A stretch of DNA of 64,000 bases. Origin: Streptomyces malaysiensis subsp. samsunensis (GTDB taxonomy: Bacteria; Actinomycetota; Actinomycetes; Streptomycetales; Streptomycetaceae). The stretch is from positions 29,391 to 93,390 of the forward strand of contig NZ_JANIIC010000049.1 in NCBI RefSeq assembly GCF_024519315.1, in the 5' to 3' direction. The position numbers and the translations under genes are program-made. Below, piece after piece: positions 57,506 through 64,000 of this stretch (its first letter is position 1; each line of letters opens with the position of its first letter). Below the pieces are notes generated by a model. That model saw only the letters and a list, made by a program, of their open reading frames with translations, searched no databases and had not been told where the DNA came from.

Positions 57506-60205
57506 ATGCGCTTTCGCGGTAAGTCCATCCGCAGGAAGATCGTGGCGCTGTTGCTGGTGCCGCTGGTGTCATTGACGGCGATCTGGGCGTTCGCCACGGT
57601 GATCACCGGTCGCGAGGCGAAGCAACTGCTCGACGCGTCGGACATCATCGACAAGGCGGGCCAGCCGGCCGAGGACGCGGTGCACGCCGTCCAGAAGGAA
57701 CGCCGGCAGACGCTCATCCTGCTGGCCGATCCGCGGCAGTCGGACGCCCTGCCGGTGCTCCACTCCCTCCAGCGCAAAACCGACGAGGCCATCGGCCAGT
57801 TGCGGGCCGCCGAGTCGGACGGCGATGTGCACGACAAGATGAACGGCGACTCCGAGGAGCAGCTCGACAACATCCTCAAGGCCGCCGACGGGCTGGACAG
57901 TCTGCGCCGCAAGGTCGAGGACGACGGCATATCCCCGGCTCAGGCATATGAGTACTACAACAAGCTCGTCGACCTCTGCTACACCTTCCGCAGCTCCCTC
58001 CACGCGGTGCCCGACACCGACCTCGACAAACAGGGCCGCGCGCTGGTCGCCATGATCCGCGCCCGGGAGGCGCTCTCCCGCGAGGACGCGCTGTACGTCT
58101 CGGCGCTGACGGCGCGCAAGATGACGCTGAGGGACCTCCAGTCCATCTCCGACCTCATCGCCGAGCGCACTCTGCTCTACGACATCAACCTGCCGATCCT
58201 CCCCGACTCCGAGCAGAAGGTCTTCGCCGACTACCGGCGCACCAACGCGGCCCCCGCCGCACTGCGCGTAGCCGAGGGCAAGATCCTCTCCTCGATGGAC
58301 CCCGCCACCGCCATCAGTTCGCTGGACCAGGAGCACTGGGAGGCCGCGGCCCAACCCGTCCTCAACGACTACGACCGGCTGGGCGACGAGGCCACCGACC
58401 GGCTCCAGAAGCGCATCGACCCGGTGGCCAGCAGTGTGATGCTCAAGGCGGGGATCGCCGGCATCCTCGGCCTGGTCGCCCTCATCGTCTCCGTCCTCGT
58501 CTCCTTCCGCATCGGCCGCAGCCTGGTCCGCGATCTGTCCCGGCTGCGCAGGGACGCCCAGGAGGTCGCCAGCGTGCGGCTGCCGAGCGTGATGCGCCGC
58601 CTCGGCGCGGGTGAGCAGATCGACGTGGAGACCGAGGCGCCCCGGCTGGACTACGGCCCCGATGAGATGGGCCAGGTCGGCCAGGCCCTCAACACCCTCC
58701 AGCGGGCCGCCGTCGAGGCCGCGGTCAAACAGGCCGAACTCCGCCAGGGCGTCTCCGATGTCTTCGTCAACCTCGCCCGCCGCAGCCAGGTGCTGCTGCA
58801 CCGTCAGCTGACCCTCCTCGACACCATGGAGCGGCGCACCGAGGACACCGACGAGCTCGCCGACCTGTTCCGGCTGGACCATATGACCACCCGTATGCGG
58901 CGGCACGCCGAGGGTCTGGTCATCCTCTCCGGCGCTGCCCCCTCCCGGCAGTGGCGCAAGCCGATCCAGCTGATGGACGTCGTGCGCGCGGCCGTCGCCG
59001 AGGTGGAGGACTACGAGCGGATCGAGATCCGCCGGCTGCCCCGGATCGCGCTCGTCGGCCCGGCCGTCGGCGACCTCACCCACCTGGTCGCCGAACTCCT
59101 GGAGAACGCCACCGTCTTCTCGCCGCCGCACACCGCCGTCCAGGTGCACGGCGAGCGGGTCGCCAAGGGTTTCACCCTGGAGATCCACGACCGCGGTCTC
59201 GGTATGACGCCCGACGCGCTGCTGGAGGCCAATCTCCGGCTCGCCGAGACCCCCGAGTTCGAGCTGTCCGACACCGACCGGCTCGGGCTGTTCGTGGTCA
59301 GCCGGCTCGGCCAGCGGCAGGGGGTGCGGGTCTCGCTCCAGCCCTCCCCGTACGGCGGCACCACGGCCATCGTGCTCATCCCGTCCAACCTGCTCACCGA
59401 CGAGGGCACCCGGGGAGACGCCGCCGAGGACGACACCGGCGGCCGTCACGCCGACACCGCGCGCGGTGTCGGCGACGTCCGGCTGGGGCCCGCCGACGAG
59501 ACCGGGTCGGCCTCCCCGATCGCCTCCCTGACCACGTCCTTCGCGCACGAGGACCACGAGGACCACGAGAACCACGAGGACGTCGACGATGACGAGGAAG
59601 TGGGCGGGATCTTCCGGGCCCGCGGGCTGAAGACGCGGCAGTCCGGGCGCACCGGGCCGGCCCCGTCCACCGTGGAGCACCAGCAGGCCGCGGACGGCCC
59701 GGCCACCGCACCGGGCGGCGGCCCCGCGCCGCTGCCCCGACGTGTCCCACCGGTACTGGTCGCCGACCACGGCCGGCCGGTCGAGGGCACGTCGAGCGGC
59801 CGGCACGGCCGTTCGCAGGGCCCGGGGCAGCCGTCCTGGGCCGAACAGCGCTCCGATCGCCAGGGCCAGGACCGGGCCCAGGGCCGGCAACAGGGCCCGC
59901 GGCGCACGGGGCCGGAGCGCGGTGGCCCGGAACAGCGCCCGGCGCCCACCCAGCGGGCGGCCTCCGGCCTCCCCAAGCGGGTACGGCAGGCCAGCCTGGC
60001 CCCGCAGCTGAAGAACGATCCCGCACCCCCGACCGAGGCGGACCCAACCCCTGCCGAGACCGATCCCGAGCGCGAAGCCGAGCAGGCGAGGGCCACCATG
60101 GCCTCGCTGCAACGAGGTTGGCAGCGCGGTCGGCGGCAGTCGGCCACCGGATCCGGAGGTGCGGACACAGCACCGGGAACGACACATGAGGGGGACGGTC
60201 GATGA
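57506..60205 (+). CDS. Conservon sensor kinase-like protein (CvnA type, NIT domain)
   Basis: 899-aa membrane sensor. TM1 is at about 13-35 (IVALLLVPLVSLTAIWAFAT), then an extracytoplasmic NIT (nitrate/nitrite-sensing-like) helical domain to about 305. TM2 is at about 312-335, then a HAMP-like linker and the HATPase domain at about 520-640 (ELLENATVFSP N-box, DRGLGMTPDAL G1 box, LGLFVVSRLGQRQGV). The C-terminal 260 residues are disordered, with a His/Asp/Glu run near 680 (EDHEDHENHED) and Gln/Pro/Arg-rich stretches. As in other CvnA proteins no response regulator is adjacent. ATG 57506. Its stop overlaps the cvnB-type ATG. Confidence 0.88.
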   Translation: MRFRGKSIRRKIVALLLVPLVSLTAIWAFATVITGREAKQLLDASDIIDKAGQPAEDAVHAVQKERRQTLILLADPRQSDALPVLHSLQRKTDEAIGQLRAAESDGDVHDKMNGDSEEQLDNILKAADGLDSLRRKVEDDGISPAQAYEYYNKLVDLCYTFRSSLHAVPDTDLDKQGRALVAMIRAREALSREDALYVSALTARKMTLRDLQSISDLIAERTLLYDINLPILPDSEQKVFADYRRTNAAPAALRVAEGKILSSMDPATAISSLDQEHWEAAAQPVLNDYDRLGDEATDRLQKRIDPVASSVMLKAGIAGILGLVALIVSVLVSFRIGRSLVRDLSRLRRDAQEVASVRLPSVMRRLGAGEQIDVETEAPRLDYGPDEMGQVGQALNTLQRAAVEAAVKQAELRQGVSDVFVNLARRSQVLLHRQLTLLDTMERRTEDTDELADLFRLDHMTTRMRRHAEGLVILSGAAPSRQWRKPIQLMDVVRAAVAEVEDYERIEIRRLPRIALVGPAVGDLTHLVAELLENATVFSPPHTAVQVHGERVAKGFTLEIHDRGLGMTPDALLEANLRLAETPEFELSDTDRLGLFVVSRLGQRQGVRVSLQPSPYGGTTAIVLIPSNLLTDEGTRGDAAEDDTGGRHADTARGVGDVRLGPADETGSASPIASLTTSFAHEDHEDHENHEDVDDDEEVGGIFRARGLKTRQSGRTGPAPSTVEHQQAADGPATAPGGGPAPLPRRVPPVLVADHGRPVEGTSSGRHGRSQGPGQPSWAEQRSDRQGQDRAQGRQQGPRRTGPERGGPEQRPAPTQRAASGLPKRVRQASLAPQLKNDPAPPTEADPTPAETDPEREAEQARATMASLQRGWQRGRRQSATGSGGADTAPGTTHEGDGR

Positions 60206-60630
60206 CCGCATCGAACGCCGCAGCGCCCAATGGTTCGCCCAACGCGTCGGGCGAACTGAGCTGGCTGCTGGACGAACTGGTCGGAAGAGTGGGCAGCATC
60301 CGCAAGGCGCTGGTGCTCTCCGGGGACGGGCTCCCCAGCGGCGGCTCACGCGATCTGTCCCGGGAGGACGGTGAGCATCTGGCCGCCGTGGCCTCCGGTT
60401 TCCACAGCCTCGCCAAGGGTGTCGGCCGCCACTTCGACGTCGGCCGGGTCCGGCAGACCATCGTGGAACTCGACGACGCCTTCCTGTTCGTCACCGCGGC
60501 GGGCGACGGCAGCTGTCTGGCCGTGCTGGCCGACGCCGACTCCGATGTGGGCCAGATAGCGTACGAGATGACGCTGCTGGTCAAGCGGGTGGGCGTGCAT
60601 CTGGGCTCGGCTCCGCGCTCCAGCGGGTGA
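60202..60630 (+). CDS. Conservon roadblock/LC7 protein (CvnB type)
   Basis: 142-aa roadblock/LC7-fold protein (ASGELSWLLDELVGRVGSIR, ALVLSGDGLPSGGSRDLSRE, FLFVTAAGDGSCLAVLADAD). In conservons it binds and modulates the CvnD GTPase together with CvnA and CvnC at the membrane. ATG 60202 overlaps the kinase stop; the stop is 15 bp before cvnC. Confidence 0.92.
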   Translation: MTASNAAAPNGSPNASGELSWLLDELVGRVGSIRKALVLSGDGLPSGGSRDLSREDGEHLAAVASGFHSLAKGVGRHFDVGRVRQTIVELDDAFLFVTAAGDGSCLAVLADADSDVGQIAYEMTLLVKRVGVHLGSAPRSSG

Positions 60631-60645
60631 CGGAGGCCGGGCGAG

Positions 60646-61041
60646 ATGAGCGGAGACCCGGAGAGCGCCGCCCGGTGGTTCGACGACGCGGCGGGACCGG
60701 TGGTCAGACCGTATGCGATGACGCGGGGACGCACCCGCAGCGCCGCTGAGGAGAAGCTGGACCTGATCGCGGTCGTGGTCGCCGACAGCGCGACCCACCG
60801 GACCGTCGCCGACCAGACGCTGTCCCCGGAACACCTCGACATCGTCGAGCTGAGCCGGGACAGCCCGCAGTCCGTCGCCGAACTGGCGGCCGAGCTCGAC
60901 CTTCCGATCGGCGTGATCCGTGTACTCATCGGCGATCTGCTCCACGCCGCACTCGTCCGAGTGTCCCGGCCCGTACCTCCGGCGGAACTGCCGGACGAGA
61001 GTATTCTGCGCGAGGTGATCAATGGTCTACGGGCACTCTGA
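60646..61041 (+). CDS. Conservon DUF742 protein (CvnC type)
   Basis: 131-aa DUF742 protein with RPYAMTRGRTR near the N-terminus, a winged-helix-like HLDIVELSRDSPQSVAELA...LDLPIGVIRVLIGDL core and the LREVINGLRAL end. DUF742 is the third component of Streptomyces conservons. ATG 60646 after GGAGGCCGGGCGAG. It overlaps the GTPase gene by 20 bp. Confidence 0.92.
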   Translation: MSGDPESAARWFDDAAGPVVRPYAMTRGRTRSAAEEKLDLIAVVVADSATHRTVADQTLSPEHLDIVELSRDSPQSVAELAAELDLPIGVIRVLIGDLLHAALVRVSRPVPPAELPDESILREVINGLRAL

Positions 61042-61615
61042 CCCGGGCCGCCCTCATATCGTCGAACCGGTCACACTGAAGATACTGGTGGCGGGCGGCT
61101 TCGGGGCAGGCAAGACGACCCTGGTGGGCGCGGTCAGCGAGATCAGACCGCTGCGCACCGAGGAACTGCTCACCGAGGCCGGCCGGCCGGTCGACGACAT
61201 CGCGGGGGTGGAGTCCAAGACGACCACCACCGTCGCCATGGACTTCGGGCGCATCACGCTCCGCGAGGATCTGGTGCTCTATCTCTTCGGCACACCGGGC
61301 CAGGACCGCTTCTGGTTCCTGTGGGACGAGCTGGCCACCGGCGCGCTGGGCGCCGTGGTGCTGGCCGACACCCGCCGGCTCGAGGACTGCTTCGCCGCCA
61401 TCGACTACTTCGAGCGGCGGGACATCTCCTTCACCGTGGCCGTCAACTGCTTCGAGGGAGCCGACCGCTATCCGGAGGACTCGGTGCGCGATGCGCTGGA
61501 CCTCGACCCGGGCACCCCGGTCGTCCTGTGCGACGCCCGCGAGCGCGAATCGGCCAAGCATGTGCTGATCTCGGTCGTGGAGCACGCGATGCTGGCCTCC
61601 GCGCCCCAGGGCTGA
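61022..61615 (+). CDS. Conservon GTP-binding protein (CvnD type)
   Basis: 197-aa small GTPase of the conservon type. P-loop GGFGAGKTT at 25-33; switch region DFGRITLREDLVLYLFGTPG with GQDRFWFLWDEL; the usual NKxD is degenerate (VNCFEG). It acts as a switch recruited by the CvnA/B/C assembly. ATG 61022 lies inside the end of cvnC. It is the last gene of the operon; a hairpin with CGGCCCG/CGGGCCG arms (61622-61654) separates it from the convergent glpK. Confidence 0.93.
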   Translation: MVYGHSDPGRPHIVEPVTLKILVAGGFGAGKTTLVGAVSEIRPLRTEELLTEAGRPVDDIAGVESKTTTTVAMDFGRITLREDLVLYLFGTPGQDRFWFLWDELATGALGAVVLADTRRLEDCFAAIDYFERRDISFTVAVNCFEGADRYPEDSVRDALDLDPGTPVVLCDARERESAKHVLISVVEHAMLASAPQG

Positions 61616-61621
61616 ACGGCA

Positions 61622-61654
61622 CGGCCCGCACCCCGCCGTCCAGGGTACGGGCCG
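61622..61654. terminator. Hairpin between convergent conservon and glpK genes
   Basis: CGGCCCG (61622-61628) pairs with CGGGCCG (61648-61654) across a 19-nt loop in the 65-bp convergent gap. Moderate strength. Confidence 0.5.
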
Positions 61655-61680
61655 CCGTTCGCGCCGGTGCCGGACGGGGC

Positions 61681-63213
61681 TCAGGAGCCCTGGGCCCGCC
61701 GCCCCTCCTGGTGCCAGCCGAAGCTGCGCTCCACCGCCCTGCGCCAGTTGCCGTACTCGCGCGTCCGCTCCTCCTCGTCCATCCGCGGGGTCCACTCGGT
61801 GTCCCGCTTCCAGTGGGCCCGCAGCTCGTCGAGGTCCTGCCACGCGCCGGTGGCGAGCCCGGCCGCGTACGCCGCGCCCAGGCAGGTGGTCTCGGCGACC
61901 ACCGGACGGATCACCGGGACGCCCAGCACATCGGCCTGATGCTGCATCAGCAGTCCGTTCGCGGTCATTCCGCCGTCGACCTTGAGCGAGCTGATCCGCA
62001 CCCCGGAGTCCTGGTACATCGCGTCGACCACCTCGCGCGTCTGCCAGCTGGTCGCCTCCAGGACGGCGCGGGCCAGATGTGCCTTGGTGACATAGCGGGT
62101 GAGGCCGGTGATCACACCGCGGGCGTCCGAGCGCCAGTACGGGGCGAACAGCCCCGAGAAGGCCGGGACGATATACGCCCCGCCGTTGTCGGCCACGCTC
62201 GCGGCCAGTGGTTCGATCTCGTCGGCGGAGCGGATGATGCCCAGCTGATCGCGGAACCACTGCACCAGCGCGCCGGTGATCGCGATCGATCCCTCCAGGC
62301 AGTAGACGGGCCGCTCACCGCCGAGCCGGTAGCCCATCGTGGTCAGCAGCCCGCTCTTGGACGGCACCGGGCGGTCGCCGGTGTTCAGCAGCAGGAAGCT
62401 GCCGGTGCCATAGGTGTTCTTGGCCTCGCCGACGCCGTAACAGGTCTGGCCGAAGACGGCGGCCTGCTGATCGCCGAGCGCGGAGGCCACCGGCACACCG
62501 GCCAGCTGCCCGACCGCCGTGCCGTAGACCTCGGCGGAGGAGCGGATCTCCGGGAGCATCGCCTCGGGCAGGCCCATGGCGGAGAGGATCGAGCTGTCCC
62601 ACTGGAGGGTCCGCAGATCCATCAGCAGTGTGCGCCCGGCGTTGGTCACATCGGTGACATGCGCCCCGCGGTCGGTGCCGCCGGTGAGGTTCCAGATCAG
62701 CCAGGAGTCGATGGTGCCGAAGGCGATCTCGCCCATCTCGGCACGGCGGCGCAGCCCGGGGACGTGCTCCAGCAGCCAGGCGGCCTTGGGCCCGGAGAAA
62801 TAGCTGGCGAGCGGCAGTCCGGTGGTGTCCCGGAAGCGGTCCTGCCCCACCTCGCCACCGAGTTCGGCGCACAGACCGGAGGTGCGGGTGTCCTGCCAGA
62901 CGATCGCGTTGTGCACCGGTTTGCCGGTGCGGCGGTCCCACAGGACCGTCGTCTCGCGCTGGTTGGTGATGCCCAGCGCGGTCAGCTGGTCGGCCCGCAG
63001 CCCCGCCTTGGCCAGCGCACCGGCCACCACGGCCTGCACCTTGGCCCAGATCTCGGTGGCGTCGTGCTCGACCCAGCCGGGCTTGGGGAAGATCTGACGG
63101 TGCTCGCGCTGGTCGACCGCGACGATCGCGCCGTTCCGGTCGAAGATGATGCAGCGGCTGGAGGTGGTGCCCTGGTCGATCGCGGCGACGTGGATATCCG
63201 TCGGTTGGGGCAT
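61681..63213 (-). CDS. glpK: Glycerol kinase
   Basis: 510-aa FGGY-family kinase phosphorylating glycerol to sn-glycerol 3-phosphate. Diagnostic segments are AIDQGTTSSRCIIFD, GITNQRETTVLWDR, AIVWQDTRTS, GTIDSWLIWNLTGG, YGTGSFLLLNTG and the FGGY-type LKVDGGMTANGLLMQ. ATG 63213 has AAGGAG upstream. It follows the facilitator gene by 14 bp on the same strand. The full family length is present. Confidence 0.95.
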   Translation of the reverse strand: MPQPTDIHVAAIDQGTTSSRCIIFDRNGAIVAVDQREHRQIFPKPGWVEHDATEIWAKVQAVVAGALAKAGLRADQLTALGITNQRETTVLWDRRTGKPVHNAIVWQDTRTSGLCAELGGEVGQDRFRDTTGLPLASYFSGPKAAWLLEHVPGLRRRAEMGEIAFGTIDSWLIWNLTGGTDRGAHVTDVTNAGRTLLMDLRTLQWDSSILSAMGLPEAMLPEIRSSAEVYGTAVGQLAGVPVASALGDQQAAVFGQTCYGVGEAKNTYGTGSFLLLNTGDRPVPSKSGLLTTMGYRLGGERPVYCLEGSIAITGALVQWFRDQLGIIRSADEIEPLAASVADNGGAYIVPAFSGLFAPYWRSDARGVITGLTRYVTKAHLARAVLEATSWQTREVVDAMYQDSGVRISSLKVDGGMTANGLLMQHQADVLGVPVIRPVVAETTCLGAAYAAGLATGAWQDLDELRAHWKRDTEWTPRMDEEERTREYGNWRRAVERSFGWHQEGRRAQGS

Positions 63214-63227
63214 GGCGTCTCCTTCGG

Positions 63228-63992
63228 TCAGAAGGCTGCGTTGAAGACGAGACCCGCCAGCACGGCCCCGATCAGCGGGCCCACCACCGGTATCCAGGCG
63301 TAACCCCAGTCCGAGGTCCCCTTGTTGGGGATGGGCAGCAGGGCGTGGGCGAGGCGCGGACCGAGGTCGCGCGCCGGGTTGATGGCGTAGCCGGTGGGCC
63401 CGCCCAGGGAGAGGCCGATGCCGACCACCAGGAAGGCGACGAGCAGGACCGAGATGCCCGAGCCGAAGATCACGGTGCCGCCGCCGTCGCTGACCGGGCC
63501 GATCCCGATGCCGTCGACCTGGCCGAACGCGAGCAGCGGCAGCACCAGCGCGGCGGTCGCGATGATCTCGGTGACGAGGTTGGCCACCGGGTTCCGGATC
63601 TCCGGGACGGTGGAGAAGATCCCCAGCGTGGGAAGGGCGTTCCTCTCGTCGGCGTTGGCCGCGAACTGCGCGTAGTACAGCGCCCAGGTCAGCACCGCGC
63701 CGATCGCGGCGCCGATCAGCTGCGCGACGATGTAGAGCGGCACCTTGTCCCAGTCGCCGGTGTCCACGGCGACGCCCACGGTCACCGCCGGATTGAGATG
63801 GGCGCCGGACAGCGGGGCGGCGGTGTACGCACCGGCCATCACGCCGAAGCCCCAGCCGAAGGCGATGACGATCCACCCGGCCGACTTGGCCTTGGAATGG
63901 TTCAGGGTGACGGCGGCGCAGACGCCCGCCACGAAGAGAATCAGTATCGCGGTGCCGATGACCTCACCGGTGAAGATGTCCCCATTGCTCAT
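63228..63992 (-). CDS. glpF: Glycerol uptake facilitator (MIP family)
   Basis: 254-aa aquaglyceroporin. Both NPA boxes are present: HLNPAV at 66-71 and AINPARD at 203-209; the Arg after the second NPA and the Gly/Ala-rich helices fit the glycerol channel class. Six hydrophobic spans plus two half-helices are visible. ATG 63992 lies eight bases from the window edge, so the promoter and any upstream regulator (often an IclR-type glpR in Streptomyces) are outside. Operon with glpK. Confidence 0.95.
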   Translation of the reverse strand: MSNGDIFTGEVIGTAILILFVAGVCAAVTLNHSKAKSAGWIVIAFGWGFGVMAGAYTAAPLSGAHLNPAVTVGVAVDTGDWDKVPLYIVAQLIGAAIGAVLTWALYYAQFAANADERNALPTLGIFSTVPEIRNPVANLVTEIIATAALVLPLLAFGQVDGIGIGPVSDGGGTVIFGSGISVLLVAFLVVGIGLSLGGPTGYAINPARDLGPRLAHALLPIPNKGTSDWGYAWIPVVGPLIGAVLAGLVFNAAF

Positions 63993-64000
63993 AGCGGCTC

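Noticed and set aside
57569..60349. 926-codon minus-strand frame opposite the conservon kinase gene
   Set aside because: Shadow frame; the conservon order and HATPase motifs fix the plus strand.
63228..64000. Riboswitch or regulator upstream of glpF
   Set aside because: Only eight bases upstream of the start are inside the window, so nothing can be judged.

Overview
The window is a continuous piece of a high-GC actinobacterial chromosome, almost certainly Streptomyces. It carries a complete conservon (cvnA-D type histidine kinase/roadblock/DUF742/GTPase set), an NsdB-like regulator, a WhiB-like protein, a DUF397 protein, a PAS-SpoIIE phosphatase, a class I terpene synthase and a mycothiol-dependent formaldehyde dehydrogenase. 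Coding density is high, many neighbouring starts and stops overlap by 4 bp (ATGA/GTGA), and GTG starts are common. I saw no rRNA, tRNA, CRISPR array, insertion sequence or phage gene.

Layout. 1-5546: a FadD19-like acyl-CoA ligase (cut by the window edge), divergent from EchA19-like hydratase, a DUF35 OB-fold/Zn-ribbon protein and two SCP-x type thiolase/aldolases. The set and its order resemble the mycobacterial/rhodococcal module for C24-branched sterol side chains, and a KstR-type 14-mer lies in the divergent promoter. 5640-16532: DUF397 protein, a second acyl-CoA synthetase, terpene synthase divergent from a large LuxR-type ATPase regulator, an unknown protein, a Tat-exported amidase and an APH-like phosphotransferase. 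16779-21764: NsdB-like regulator, PAS-SpoIIE phosphatase and a HEAT-like protein. 22142-30816: a chained block of two GT4 glycosyltransferases, an SGNH hydrolase, an OplAH-type 5-oxoprolinase and an ankyrin protein, with a 95-bp triplication at the first junction.

31144-38473: a WhiB-like gene preceded by a 36-bp near-perfect palindrome, then a 5-oxoproline locus. pxpABC is divergent from a GntR regulator, followed by DUF969-DUF979-pcp-DUF2891. The two flanking promoters share one architecture: TTGTCG, an 18-bp spacer filled by GATCGTTnAACGA, then TAnnnT. Together they suggest that pyroglutamyl peptides are cleaved by Pcp, and free 5-oxoproline is moved by the DUF969/979 membrane pair and opened to glutamate by PxpABC under GntR control. 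A second, unrelated 5-oxoprolinase (OplAH) lies 2 kb away.

38604-47401: the best candidate for an undescribed system. It is a tightly coupled four-gene operon: a helical kleisin/MukF-like protein, a small Arg-rich protein, a MukE-like protein and a 2015-residue SMC-like ATPase. The ATPase has a roughly 480-residue repetitive low-complexity insertion in its middle and Asn at the usual catalytic Glu position. No JetD-like nuclease gene is present here.

47578-56773: a probable choline/glycine-betaine demethylation locus. One operon encodes S-(hydroxymethyl)mycothiol dehydrogenase, a dimethylglycine-dehydrogenase-like GcvT flavoprotein, a remnant of sarcosine oxidase, a Rieske oxygenase and a betaine-aldehyde-type dehydrogenase. 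It lies beside an IclR gene and a divergent Rieske ferredoxin/reductase pair. Matching 14-mers sit just downstream of the -10 boxes of both operons. 57506-61615: the conservon. 61681-63992: glycerol kinase and glycerol facilitator. Short tandem repeats of different unit lengths (15, about 17, 21, 27, 30, 31 and 95 bp) recur at gene boundaries. Functions are assigned from motifs and recalled family features, not from database searches.
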